A DNA stretch of 64,000 bases from Hyalella azteca (GCF_000764305.2 NW_025944219.1:48838-112837), one strand, 5' to 3'; positions 1 through 12,040 are shown, counted from the stretch's first letter. Program-made: numbers and translations. The notes: generated by a model not told the origin, from the sequence alone.

Positions 1-1375
1 TGAAGGCAGCTGCTTTAAGTTTGCAGGTGTTGGGCCATTATATAGCGAGTTCTATATATGGTCATATGAGCGTTTTTAACACGCTTATATGGCATTGTCC
101 ACATGCACGGGTGGTTGATGACCTGATAGTTCTTTTATTTAGATTTTCCGGATCGAACAATATCCTTCAGATGACGTTGATTGATCAAAATGCAGTTCAA
201 AGGAAGTAATTTTAATTTATTAACGACGTTTCGACTATAACAACATTAATTTTCAAGTTATAAGAAGCATTGAATACAGAAAATTTAGTCGAAATAAGTA
301 CATAATATACGTAAATAAGTTATAACACGAAAATTTTGAACCGTGAAAATAATACCGAAACAATCTCAGAGCTTAGAAAATCCGGTAGTTATGAGGTGGA
401 TAGTTGGTGTCCAATACGAAGAGATGAGGGTTTCAGCTATCGTCGGTCGGATCATTATAAATGATAATACATTTACAGTCATATAAATGTATTATCAACA
501 AGAGTACACCGTCTGTTTAGATGTTTCATTCACTATGATCGTGTTTTGCCTTACGTTCATTCATATTAGTAACTGCAATTGATGACTGTTTTTGTGTGTC
601 TGCCTTTGTATGGTCTGTGTGATCGTGTAGCTCCAATAGGCTACACAGCGTAACACCGGCAACTGCAGTATTTATTTGTCCAGTTCATTAACATTTGTTC
701 GTTAGATTTATGAAGAATGGTGACCAATTTTGAAAAAGAGTCAGATTGTCAGTAATTTAATGCAATTCAAACTACCCATAGTAAATGTAGAACCTGTGCA
801 AACGACATTAATGGATTGAAAGAATTTGCAAGCATAAATGCAATCAACTACCACCGTCGACGATTTTTTTTCAAATTTTGTAAATTGTCAAGGCAACGGA
901 TGCCCTAAAAGAAACTTTCAGACCATCCTCATCAACCAACTTTACTTCGAACAACAATTCTGTCTTTACGCAACTGTCTTTATGGAAGCAAATAACAGTT
1001 AAATTCACTTGTTTCGAGAGTCGCCATCTGAGGAAATATACCACAGCGACCTTTGACCTGCGCAGATAACGTTTGTTTGCGTGCGTGACCGCGCAGCCTA
1101 GCGCCGCATTACAGCAAATCTCAGCGCTTCTGGATTACCGCCGGCCGTCGCTCGGCCGCTGATCGTACGGCTCTGATTTTCATGCGGGTGCTGCTGCGTC
1201 AGGATCAGCGGTGTACGGGCGATCGCTACGGAAGCTTCGCCTTTAATGGTTTTGTGAACATTTGCGGGTTTGCCGTCGGTAATTGAAGAATTGCTACTGA
1301 TAATCGCTGCTAAGGCCACATTGCTGAAATGTTAACGCACCAGTACGTTGAACAACAGAATCAGTGCATCCGTAG
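1..1375. other. Intergenic, no gene recognised
   Basis: AT-rich sequence without a supportable gene. The stretch 1020-1320 is noticeably more GC-rich and holds a 73-codon minus-strand frame (1098-1319) that I cannot assign to any family. Its composition differs from the flanks. Confidence 0.6.
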
Positions 1376-1762
1376 AATAATAGCTGCAATGCACCAGTGG
1401 AATGATAGTTGCAATGCACCAGTGGAATAATAGCAGAAATGCACCAGTGTAATAATAGCAGAAATGCACCAGTGGAATAATAGCAGAAATTCACCAGTGG
1501 AATAATAGCAGAAATTCACCAGTGGAATAATAGCAGAAATGCACCAGTGGAATAATAGCAGAAATTCACCAATGGAATAATAGCAGAAATGCACCAGTGT
1601 AATAATAGCTGCAATGCACCAGTGGAATAACAGCTGCAATGCACCAGTGGAATAATAGCTGCAATGCACCAGTGGAATAACAGCTGCAATGCACCAGTGG
1701 AATAACAGCTGCAATGCACCAGTGGAATGACAGCTGCAATGCACCAGTAAAATGATAGCCGC
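1376..1762. repeat. 25-bp minisatellite
   Basis: About 15 copies of a unit like GCACCAGTGGAATAATAGCW plus GMAAT, with single-base variants. The array ends at an isolated N at 1764. Long overlapping minus-strand frames here are repeat by-products. Confidence 0.95.
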
Positions 1763-2250
1763 ANCAACAGTGAACGTTTTCATTGTCTGCGCCAATCAGA
1801 GCGTCCCTAAAGACCCGTTGCTGAGCCAATAGGCTACACCGGAAGCATGACATCATTCCACCTGTTGTGCACTTATGCATCACCCTTTTTTGTAGGATGT
1901 ATCTCGCTGAGTTACCCCTGCTGACCCTTCCCTACGCGAGGCAAGCTTGTATGTCATCAGTCACCTCAGTGTTATTTGCGACTAGCAGTAATTTAGTCAA
2001 CGGATGGTAAATAACAGTGCATAAGTAAGCGTTGGAACGGAAGTTCGGTAAATATAGTATAAGAAAAGGTTATGCATTAGATCGATAACTTTCATATTGA
2101 TAACATATATACGCAATTCATATGGACGTGATAAAGTGTAAAGTTATTATATTGACGATTTCATGGGCAGTGAGTGGTTAGGAATATTAGGTGCGGTTAT
2201 AATGGGTAGTCATTTCATACTTCATCACATGACATGCGTATATGTGAGGT

Positions 2251-3650
2251 GCATCATGATCACATGGCAACTAGTTGCAGTGTGGTGTGATCACATGACA
2301 ACTAGTTGCCGTGTGGTGTGATCACATGACAACTAGTTGCAGTGTGCCATGATCACATGACAACTAGTTGCAGTGAGGCATAATCACATGACAACATGTA
2401 ACAGTGCTTCATAATCACATGACAACATGTAACAGCGCTTCATGATCACATGACAACATGTAACAGTGAGGCATGATCACATGACAACTAGTTGCAGTGA
2501 GGCATAATCACATGACAACATGTAACAGTGCTTCATAATCACATGACAACATGTAACAGCGCTTCATGATCACATGACAACATGTAACAGTGAGGCATGA
2601 TCACATGACAACTAGTTGCAGTGAGGCATAATCACATGACAACATGTAACAGTGCTTCATAATCACATGACAACATGTAACAGCGCTTCATGATCACATG
2701 ACAACATGTAACAGTGAGGCATGATCACATGACAACTAGTTGCAGTGAGGCATAATCACATGACAACATGTAACAGTGCTTCATAATCACATGACAACAT
2801 GTAACAGCGCTTCATGATCACATGACAACATGTAACAGTGAGGCATGATCACATGACAACTAGTTGCAGTGAGGCATAATCACATGACAACATGTAACAG
2901 TGCTTCATAATCACATGACAACATGTAACAGCGCTTCATGATCACATGACAACATGTAACAGTGAGGCATGATCACATGACAACTAGTTGCAGTGAGGCA
3001 TAATCACATGACAACATGTAACAGTGCTTCATAATCACATGACAACATGTAACAGCGCTTCATGATCACATGACAACATGTAACAGTGAGGCATGATCAC
3101 ATGACAACTAGTTGCAGTGAGGCATAATCACATGACAACATGTAACAGTGCTTCATAATCACATGACAACATGTAACAGCGCTTCATGATCACATGACAA
3201 CATGTAACAGTGAGGCATGATCACATGACAACTAGTTGCAGTGAGGCATAATCACATGACAACATGTAACAGTGCTTCATAATCACATGACAACATGTAA
3301 CAGCGCTTCATGATCACATGACAACATGTAACAGTGAGGCATGATCACATGACAACTAGTTGCAGTGAGGCATAATCACATGACAACATGTAACAGTGCT
3401 TCATAATCACATGACAACATGTAACAGCGCTTCATGATCACATGACAACATGTAACAGTGAGGCATGATCACATGACAACTAGTTGCAGTGAGGCATAAT
3501 CACATGACAACATGTAACAGTGCTTCATAATCACATGACAACATGTAACAGTGCTTCATGATCACATGACAACATGTAACAGCGCTTCATGATCACATGA
3601 CAACATGTAACAGTGTGGCATGATCACATGACAACATGTAACAGTGTAGT
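2251..3650. repeat. 31-bp satellite arranged as a 124-bp higher-order repeat
   Basis: The base unit is about 31 bp around ATCACATGACAACATGTAAC. From 2468 the same four-unit block recurs every 124 bp (GAGGCATGA at 2468, 2592, 2716 ... 3460), nine times with almost no differences; the flanks are single diverged 31-mers. One unit type carries the palindrome CAACTAGTTG, the other three ACATGT. Confidence 0.95.
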
Positions 3651-5067
3651 CACCTCATAACAACAAGTTACGCTTCACTTGACTAGCGTTACCAAGCAGC
3701 GGTCACACCTTCATTCTTCAAGGTGGCGGCGCTCTTCCCCCGCCCTGATGGGGTAACGCGGGGTAACAAGTTAACCTGTTACTGAGCCTGCAATGCGGTA
3801 ACATGTTATTGATATACACACCTCATGATGCTGAGTTGCATCATGAGGTTCTACGTATCACGTCACCATGGCACATGATGCAAATAACAGCCTGCACGTA
3901 TCGTCTGTCATGTGAACCATGAAGCGAGCGGAAGTGACACTGTAAGATGTGCGAAGGTTCATTCAGCTTTACACTGGTCCACGCAGGTTCTCTTAGTTTT
4001 AAGCAGGACACAGCAGGTTCACAAAGGTTCATGTTGATAGGTAACGCATTTGTTTAAATTGTCAAAATCAGAATCAATTAAAGTGATAACGACAATTGTT
4101 CATTCCGAAAAAGTAATTTCCAACAGTGATTTTGACACCGATTAGTTCGAATGTGATGCTAGAGGCTGTGAAATCAGACCTAAGATTAGACCTAGGTTAG
4201 ATTAGAACATAGAACCCAATATATTGTTAAAAGGCTCGAGGAAGTTTGAGTGATCGACCGTTTCATTGTAGAATGCAAAGCTAAATTGTTATCAGTTAAA
4301 CGCGGAACGAATGCGAAGAAAATTATCTCAACCATGTCGAGTAGAATTTATTATGTTGCAATTGCCAAGAAATTTTTACATACATACATACAGGCATACC
4401 AAGACCGGCTTTCCAATCTTTTGACGTCTAAGATTGAACCTTATTATGTTGTTGTGCTACGTTTTTATAAAATTAATCTACCATACCATGTATTAGAGAA
4501 TTCAAGATATATCTTAAATTTAAGAGTACTTACTAAGTATTACTAAATATTTAGTTAGTAGAATAAATGCCCTCCTTCAGTTAGAAGATGCTAGATTTTC
4601 CGCACGTGTTAAATCGTGCTATCAACTTCGGGAGGCTCTCCATAAATTGCATTGGTAATTTCACTGCCATAGCAATATTCTACTCTCTTTTCAATAGATA
4701 AATAAAACCAATTTTAACTTGAGCTCGACCGGAAACGCCTCACGTTCTATTTACAAAGCAATTGCCACTTCAGTCCCAGGCTGGAATTAACTGCCATGAT
4801 TCAGAGCTTCTCGCTACAAATCTTGATTGCTGGGCCCAGCTTTTACTTTCAATTGCAGGGTCCGTGTCTGGGTGGCCCAGTGTGGGACACGTTAATAGGG
4901 TTCGATTGCTGCGGTATATGACGTGGCCAGGGCAATCCAGTGCTGATTGCCCTGACATTTCCAGCTGTTTTATGAGCGTGGAATTGTTTCCAAGACGCAT
5001 TTCCGAGCAATTATGCATTCAGGAATATTTTCCTTGGTATCTGTGATTGTGGACTAGAGTGGCCACC
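3651..5067. other. Intergenic, no gene recognised
   Basis: Unique sequence. It contains a 98-codon plus-strand frame (4250-4546) and overlapping frames around 4762-5046 with no recognisable domain, biased start or conserved motif; I do not call them. Confidence 0.5.
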
Positions 5068-5780
5068 ACATGGACGGCAACCGCATGGTGTACATGGCGA
5101 CGTTTGTGCATGTCACGCTGGCAACCGCATGGTGCACATGGCGACGTTTGTACGTGTCACGCTGGCAACCGCATGGTGCACATGGCGACGTTTGTACATG
5201 CTACGCTGGCAACCGCATGGTGTACATGGCGACGTTTGTACGTGTCACGCTGGCAACCGCATGGTGCACATGGCGACGTTTGTACATGTCACGCTGGCAA
5301 CCGCATGGTGCGCATGGCGACGTTTGTGCATGTCACGCTGGCAACCGCATGGTGCACATGGCGACGTTTGTACATGTCACGCTGGCAACCGCATGGTGCG
5401 CATGGCGACGTTTGTACATGTCACGCTGGCAACCGCATGGTGCACATGGCGACGTTTGTACATGTCACGCTGGCAACCGCATGGTGCACATGGCGACGTT
5501 TGCACATGTCACGCTGGCAACCGCATGGTGCGCATGGCGACGTTTGTGCATGCCACGCCGACAACCATACAATGCGCATGGATGGTGCGCATTGCGACGT
5601 TTGTGTATTTCACGCCGGCAACCATACAATGCGCATGGATTGTGCGCATGGCGACGTTTGCACATGTCACGCCGACAACCATAGTGCGCATGGATGGTGC
5701 GCATGGCGACGTTTGTGCATGTTACGCTGTCAACTGCATGCTGCACATGGCGACGTTTGTGCATGCACGCTGGCAACATG
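5068..5780. repeat. 44-bp minisatellite
   Basis: Sixteen or so copies of a unit containing GGCGACGTTTGTACATGTCA and CGCTGGCAACCGCATGGTGC (GCAACCGCAT at 5121 and 5165). The units diverge toward the right end. All three plus frames stay open across it because the unit lacks stops; none looks like a gene. Confidence 0.95.
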
Positions 5781-6181
5781 ACCACTAGTTGCAGTGCGCC
5801 ATCATGTTTACGGAAACCATACGCCTAGAGCAAATTAAGTAAGCTCATCTAACACAAACTTCAGGTTAATATTTCATTCATTTAAGAAGACAAGAAGAAT
5901 GTATTTATAATGAATCCCGTTTCTGTCACGCACAGCGCACACTCACCATGATATTCTTACCGGAATTTCAAATACTGTTTATTTTCGCTCGATATTCACG
6001 GAAGACCGTGACTGAATCCATCCCTCATTCAATGTTATTCCTACCTAAGTTTAGAGCTCACTTATCGCTGCATAAGATCGCTTCTTCTGCCCGCAATGCT
6101 ATTGCTACGAGAACAGCGCATGCGGTGCAGCATTGACAGCTTCCGGCAACACAGCTGGCACTCCCTGGCACAGCTGGTGAT

Positions 6182-6219
6182 CTGTCTCTTATACACATCT
6201 AGATGTGTATAAGAGACAG
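6182..6219. other. Nextera mosaic-end junction (library artefact)
   Basis: CTGTCTCTTATACACATCT followed directly by AGATGTGTATAAGAGACAG, the Tn5 mosaic end and its reverse complement. This 38-bp palindrome is the circularisation junction of transposase-based mate-pair libraries and is not genomic. Sequence left and right of it may not be adjacent in the genome. Confidence 0.97.
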
Positions 6220-6221
6220 CT

Positions 6222-6276
6222 ACTGGTGAGCATTAACTGGTGAGCATCAACTGGTGAGCGTCAACTGGTGAGCATN
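6222..6276. repeat. 15-bp repeat stub ending in N
   Basis: Four copies of ACTGGTGAGCATCAA directly after the adapter junction, ending at an N at 6276. This is probably the remnant of a longer collapsed array. Confidence 0.8.
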
Positions 6277-6639
6277 ATACCAGGCTATTTCAACGGTGTT
6301 ACCATCCTAGACGCAACGCTGCCGACTGAAAGATAAGGCAATATATGCTAGTGTCGTGGATATCATTTCAGTATTATATATATTCTCATATTTCTGATGA
6401 TAAAAATTTCTCTCATATCAAGATAATAAACAACATTTTATTATTATACATGTCATGGCTATACAACTAACTTTACAAGAAATCATTGTCAGCCGGCAGT
6501 CGGTCATGTATATATTTGCAAGCAATTTAACCTTGTATATAATACAGTTTGTTGACATCAGACATGACGTCATCGATAGCTTGCACCTGCTGACATCATT
6601 TGTATCATGTAGAGCTCAGCCGAGGACAATGCGATGCGT

Positions 6640-7215
6640 GTGCCACAATGCTATTCCTACGGGGACTACGACGCCACAGGCGGTCGGAAGTGAGCGCATC
6701 GCCGTGCAGAGGTAGGCTGAGCTCACGGCCATCATTCGTATCCAAGATACGGCCTTATACAAAACAATACTTCGTATCCAAGATACGGCCTTAATTATAC
6801 AAGCCAATACTTCGTATCCAAGATACGGCCTTATACAAGACACAATGCTATTCCTACGAGGGCCACGAGGCAGCCAGACTATCGTTGTTATCCAAGTTAC
6901 GGCCTTCTTTTGTTTCAAGTGGGTCTCAAGCGAGGACATGTATTGTACCATAAGCAAAATGCTATTCCTACGTACGTGGACCACAAAGTTGGAGGACCAT
7001 TACTCGTATCCACGTTACGGCGGCGTTCTTTTATTTCAAGTGGGGCTCAAGTGAGGACATGTATTGTACCATAAACACAATGCTATTCCTACGGGACCAC
7101 TGAGCTGCAGGACCATCACTCCTATCCACGTTACTTCCTTCTTTTATTTCAAGTGGGGCTTAAGTGAGGACATGTATTGTACCATAAACACAATGCTATT
7201 CCTACGGGGACCACA
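6640..7215 (+). repeat. About 115-bp degenerate repeat with CAATGCTATTCCTACG motif
   Basis: Units carrying ACAATGCTATTCCTACG occur at about 6646, 6841, 6957, 7077 and 7189. Between the later ones are shared blocks such as TCAAGTGGGGCTCAAGTGAG and ACATGTATTGTACCATAA. An inner run at 6735-6835 repeats TCGTATCCAAGATACGGCCT, itself holding the palindrome-like CGTATC/GATACG. Confidence 0.8.
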
Positions 7216-7574
7216 AAGCTGCCGACCCATCATTTGCGACTGAGTTAGGGTCTGCCGCTCATGGTCTGTCACTGGAACATGGCGCTCGCGTGTAAACGCT
7301 CCCTCCTCTGCAATCGAGACGCACTTCCCCCAATAATTATAAACATTCGAGTCATTAAGCCTTTACTGGGACACTTGTGATGTATTGCTGCGGATGTCGG
7401 GGAGTGTGACGCCATGGAATGCCCGCGCAGGCTAAACTTATCCGACTTTTGAGGTACCGAATAAAATGAATTGTAAAGTAAATGAGAACCGTGTATGGGG
7501 TTCATGTACTTGATTGGTTAGTAGCGTGTACAACTATTGTGGGGATTTGCTGGTGGATATACAACTTATAATTT

Positions 7575-7865
7575 GCGGTGGGTTCAGAGATGGGCCAAGT
7601 CCCGAATGATCGGTAGGATTAGCGGAGACCAGGAGATCGTTAATAGGATGGGTTAAAATTGATCGTCAATATGTTGAGTTAAAAATGATTGTTAATATGG
7701 TGGGGCCAAGACCCGAATGATAGTTACGATGGCCGGGTCCAGGACCCAAAGAATGGTTAAAATATCGAAAGCTGCGCCTCATATGATAGTTAAGATAGCG
7801 GGATCACGGACCCGAATAATAGTTAAGAATGTGGGGCCAATACCCAAATGATCGTTAAGATGGAG
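7575..7865. repeat. Degenerate 50-60 bp repeat
   Basis: Recurring phrases GGGGCCAAGACCCGAATGAT and ATAGTTAAGATRGCGGG. The copies are diverged and of uneven length. No coding potential. Confidence 0.6.
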
Positions 7866-8332
7866 GTTGAATATTAATGCAGAATATCTGTGCAAATCAT
7901 TGAGTTTTTTTTTTAATCAAGAGTTTGAGTTCTAATTTATACCAATTACATAGAAAAATCAACGGAAAAATAATAACATTTCACTGAAATTCGATGATCG
8001 AGCGAGAAAAATATATTGATACAAATTATCGATCAATTGGAAGAGAACTTGCTCCCATCGTGCGTCTTGAAGCCGCAGCACGCATACCTCGCCACCAAAG
8101 ACTGGCTTGTTGTTGTACAAAAACTCTATATGATATTAGTATTGACAACTTATGTTTCAGTAATGTTTCATTAAGTTGAGTAATGTTTCATTAAGATAAC
8201 ACTATATTGACCCCTTAAATAACTATAGTGTGGCCTTGTGATAACAATATTGTGAACCCTTAAGATACTCTAACTATATTGTCATGTGAGACTAATAAAA
8301 CTGTCCCCTATCGATAATTACATACACTGTCG
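7866..8332. other. Intergenic, no gene recognised
   Basis: AT-rich unique sequence; a 61-codon frame at 7994-8179 has no recognisable features. Confidence 0.5.
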
Positions 8333-8560
8333 CCGACACTTACGACAGTCGTAGACCAGCGACCGTGACGACACTTACGACAGTCGTAGACCAGCAACCT
8401 CGACGACACTTACGACAGTCGTAGACCAGCGACACGACGACACTTACGACAGTCGTAGTCCAGCGACCGCGACAACACTTACGACGGTCGTAGACCAGCG
8501 ACACGACGACACTTACGACAGTCGTAGACCAGCAACACGACGACACTTACGACAGTCGTA
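8333..8560. repeat. 35-bp minisatellite with built-in hairpin
   Basis: About seven units spaced 35 bp (TACGACAG at 8341 and 8376). Each holds TACGACAGTCGTA, a perfect 6+1+6 inverted repeat, followed by GACCAGCGACCGCGAC. Confidence 0.93.
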
Positions 8561-8565
8561 ACGCT

Positions 8566-8860
8566 AGTATAAACATGTCATGCGTTAGAGTCATGTTTAA
8601 ACATGTCATGCGTTAGAGTCATGTTTAAACATGTCATGTGTTAGAGTCATGTTTAAACATGTCATGTGTTAGAGTCATGTTTTAACATGTCATGCGTTAG
8701 AGTCATGTTTAAGCATGTCATGCATTAGAATCATGTTTAAACATGTAATGCGTTAGAGTCATGTTTAAACATGTCATGCGTTAGAGTCATGTTTTAACAT
8801 GTCATATGTTAGAGTCTTGTTTAAACATGTCATCCGTCAGAATCATGTTTAAACGTGTCA
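8566..8860. repeat. 28-bp minisatellite
   Basis: About ten units, spacing 28 bp (TGCGTTAGAG at 8581 and 8609), consensus AACATGTCATGCGTTAGAGT plus CATGTTTA. The unit ends form the palindrome-like CATGTTTAAACATG across each junction. Confidence 0.93.
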
Positions 8861-9335
8861 CTGCTTTTGCCCTGTTGTTGTGGGGCCAAAGCTGTATGAC
8901 TTGACTTCAAGTTTATGTAGATAACATTGTATTGATTATATAAATTTTTACAGGTCAGCATTCGATAATTACTGGCCATAATTAGCTATTTACAGGTCAT
9001 TATTGGTAAGTACAGGTTATTAGTAGCTAATTACAGGTTATTATTAGCTGATCACAGCTAGTAGGTCTTAATAAATTGTAAAGCTAACCACTGCCGTGAT
9101 CAAAAAATGGCGGCCACGAATTACTCTTACGATATTCAGCTACCATAAACATATTCGTAATCATTCATATTATTATTGATTACGTGATTACAGTGATTAT
9201 TGATTTCAATTCATGACGCAAAACTCGTTTTAATTCATAAAGCAGTTTAAAGTAACAATTTCTCCTTCACTATTTGAACAGTTCACAGTGTAACTGTATC
9301 TTCACTGCTCCGATGCAGCTGTATAAACTATTGTG

Positions 9336-9520
9336 AGCTGACACTTGCAGCTGTAAGACTCAAGTGACAATAAAGCTGACACTTGCAGCTGTAAGACTCA
9401 AGTGACAATAAAGCTGACACTTGCAGCTGTAAGACTCAAGTGACAATAAAGCTGACACTTGCAGCTGTAAGACTCAGGTGACAATAAAGCTGACACTTGC
9501 AGCTGTAAGACTCAAGTGAC
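9336..9520. repeat. 38-bp minisatellite
   Basis: Five nearly identical units beginning AGCTGACACTTGCAGCTGTA (9336, 9374 and on). Each contains the inverted pair CACTTG/CAAGTG. A lone diverged unit appears again at 10227-10258. Confidence 0.93.
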
Positions 9521-9559
9521 AAGGAATTTTATCTGACTGAGCTGACACGTGGCAGCTGC

Positions 9560-10137
9560 GTTCTGCAGAGGACATGTGTAAAGTACTTCACTTGATATGA
9601 ACATTAATGATCCTTAGTATCCTCTAGTCTATATAGTAATCGGTAATCTTACAGTACGGGAAGATATTCGAAAGAGTGGTGACGAAAAAGTCTACGTTGA
9701 AGAAAGATATTATAGAGTTTAGCTCACCGAAGTACACACGTATACTCATGGTTCATACAAGATCCCAGAAGGATTACTAGAGTTTGAAACGAGAACCAAC
9801 ACCAGGGGCCACGGCTATAAACTATAAAAATGTGCCGGAATTTATCGATGCGACAAAATTTCTCGCTTCGAGTGACCGATATGTGGAACAATCTCACTTC
9901 TAGCAAAGTTAGCGCTCCGAGTATAAATGCGTTCAAAAAATGACTAATTTAAGCTATGCATGAAAATATATTTCGACTAGAAGTGCCTCCCACCGCACAA
10001 ACTGGTGGATGCTCAGCTTCAAAGTCATTTATGGATAGATCTGATCCTGAGAGCAGTCCTCCGATCTTCAGAGACAAGCTAAGAACATTACAAGAATCAA
10101 CGACAGGCCAAACTTGGCCTATTCTTCAAAAACTATA
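9560..10137 (+). mobile_element. Decayed CR1-like LINE, 3' end of ORF2
   Basis: Translated plus-strand fragments match the end of non-LTR reverse-transcriptase ORFs: MCKVLHL (cf. KCKVLHLG) at about 9572, ETRTNTRGHGYKL at about 9786, then RQNFSLRVTDMWNNL...VSAPSINAFKK at 9850-9943, then AMHENIFRLEVPPT from about 9955. The pieces lie in different frames with stops, and most of the region between the first two motifs is deleted. It is a non-functional relic. The same family occurs at 22660-23226. Confidence 0.7.
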
Positions 10138-10230
10138 ATATACTAAATACTATAACATATAAAATACAATACTATACTAAATACTATAATATACTAAATA
10201 CTATATACCAAATACTATAATATACTGATA
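10138..10230. repeat. ACTAAATACTATAATAT tandem repeat
   Basis: A short AT-rich array directly after the LINE relic; it may be the element's simple-repeat tail. Confidence 0.75.
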
Positions 10231-10375
10231 CTTGCAGCTGTGAGACTCGAGTGACAATCTAGATCGAGGTCGCCAAATCTCGTTTATTTGGGTAGGTCAT
10301 CAGACCGAGTTTTTGCATTTGCGTGTCGCGCGAGCGACAGAGAAACTTTTGATCGTCAACCATTTAGACAAACAT

Positions 10376-10496
10376 GAGTTGTGGGTTAAGCCTTTACTGC
10401 CATGCCGGCACACGCGTCCTCTTATTCATAATGCTATTCCTACCAGAGTTGTGGGTTAAGCCTTTACTGCCATGCCGGCACACGCGTCCTCTTATN
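10376..10496. repeat. 50-bp perfect direct repeat, 70-bp spacing, ending in N
   Basis: GAGTTGTGGGTTAAGCCTTT through CACGCGTCCTCTTAT is identical at 10376-10425 and 10446-10495. The spacer carries AATGCTATTCCTACC, and an N (10496) follows the second copy. This is likely a truncated view of a longer 70-bp array. Confidence 0.88.
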
Positions 10497-10596
10497 AAAC
10501 ATTTAATGATAATAAAACATTTTCAAAACATATCAATGCAACTTTATTGCAATTAACCTAACCGAACTAGTACGGGTTAGATACAGTAAATAAAAG

Positions 10597-10798
10597 TTAC
10601 AGTTATATTTATGTTTTACTTTCCCTACATGGATGTCTACTTTAATCTATACCAATCTCAAAAATTATCCACATATACAAATAAAAATCAGTCTTTTATT
10701 TGTGTATATATGTGAGTTATATTTGAGATTGGTAGATTAAAGTAGACATCCATGTAGGAAGGTGAAACATAAAAATAGCTGTGTAAAAATAACTGTAA
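10597..10798. mobile_element. Foldback MITE-like element (about 200 bp hairpin)
   Basis: The left arm TTACAGTTAT...CTACATGGATGTCTACTTTA...ACCAATCTCAAA pairs with the right arm TTTGAGATTGGTAGATTAAAGTAGACATCCATGTAG...ATAACTGTAA with a few mismatches and a small insertion. The arms are roughly 80 bp around a short AT-rich loop near 10680-10700. There is no ORF. No target-site duplication is obvious. Confidence 0.8.
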
Positions 10799-11014
10799 GC
10801 AAACTGAAACATGAAAAAATACCTGTAAGTGGTATATGGTAACAACTTAACAAGTAACAACTAACATGTTGACACTAGTAACAGGCTGAGGTTGACAACA
10901 TTACACCGAAATTTTTCGTACAGTTTTATTCTGTAATTTATATTATGTATGTATCATGCTGGTTTTTAAATAATATTTAATACTATAAGGTAAAATCTAA
11001 AGGCTTTATCTATA

Positions 11015-11150
11015 AATGTAGCGGTAGCGCTGTAGCGGCAAAACCTCGTATCGCTACTCAACTATGTAGCGGGCGCTACCGCTACCGCTACATTGCCCTA
11101 AATGTAGCACCGCTACCGCTACATATGTAGCGCGCTACTGCCCACCTCTG
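11015..11150. mobile_element. hAT-like transposon terminus
   Basis: Reading leftward from 11150 the sequence begins CAGAGGTGGGCAGTAGCGCG, the CAGxGGTGGGC start common to hAT inverted termini. It is followed by many direct and inverted copies of GTAGCGGTAGCG, as in hAT subterminal regions. The opposite terminus was not found to the left, so this is a solo or truncated end. Confidence 0.55.
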
Positions 11151-12040
11151 CATATAATTAGATCAGAACCTCAAAGTTCTGGACAAATTTTGAACCTGAG
11201 CGAACCATCAAGGCAATCAGAACCTATGACTATGACTATCGGGAACAATGACTCTATGTATATTGGTTAAAATAAAGTTTCAACTAGAATATTTTCATCG
11301 GGATCCTTATTTCTAACAGTTATTTCCAGAGGAACCTAGGGGAACCATATTTTATTGAGAATTAGTTACTAGAAAAAAAGGCTCCCAGTAGAAATACGTG
11401 AAATAAAATAGGTTCCCTTAGGTTCCCTAAAGAATTATATGGTATATAACTCTATATGAATACTTGTAGTATTTATTTATTCTAAATAGATTATTCCAAC
11501 AATAAAATAACTGCTGAAGTGGAAGTACTTCTTCCTCTCCCCATCCAGAAACCTCACTAGCGGCAGTAGGGAGTGGCGGTAGAAGACGGAATGCACTTCC
11601 TGAAGATCCGAATGAAAACTTACGACAACCTCTTCTTCTTCTAGAATCCGGGTTACTCTTCTACGAATGTCGTGTGGTTGAGATCACCAAGTTTAGAGCA
11701 GTGAATTGAAGTTTCGAAACCTGCGAGAAGCTGTGAAAATTGTGGTTAAAATCGGCAATGTGTTGAAGATTTGGTGACAGACCAACATGGCAGATCAAAA
11801 TTAAACCAATATATTAAATAACTATAAAGTAAATTAATGCCTCGAAAATCGGGTGCATTGTAAACCGTGTAGATAGCAGCCCGTATGCGATGTTATAACA
11901 TTTCTCGTCCGCAAAAATTAAAAACTGAACAATGGAATTTTTTTAATTTAGATAGAATTTTCCATCATTCATATAATATCTAGAGTACCAAACTTAAATT
12001 TCATGGCGATTCAAACCTGCATTAGGGGCTTCATTTTTGA
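11151..12040. other. Intergenic, no gene recognised
   Basis: AT-rich sequence. It holds short repeated phrases (GAACCTAGGGGAACC, TTCCCTTAGGTTCCCT) around 11205-11435 and nothing that looks coding. Confidence 0.5.

Noticed and set aside
2251..3650. CRISPR-like array of short regular repeats
   Set aside because: There are no unique spacers; every segment is part of a 31/124-bp satellite, and the DNA is eukaryotic.
4250..4546. 98-codon plus-strand frame
   Set aside because: No recognisable motif, AT-rich codon use no different from noncoding flanks, no splice or promoter context.
4890..4930. tRNA-like GGTTCGATTGC B-box
   Set aside because: No matching A-box or cloverleaf could be drawn around it; similar isolated GGTTCRA matches at 22830, 24290 and 27010 also failed.
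5047..5788. Overlapping 204-244 codon frames in all plus frames
   Set aside because: All three frames are open because the 44-bp repeat lacks stops; the proteins are just the repeat translated, with no start context or domain.
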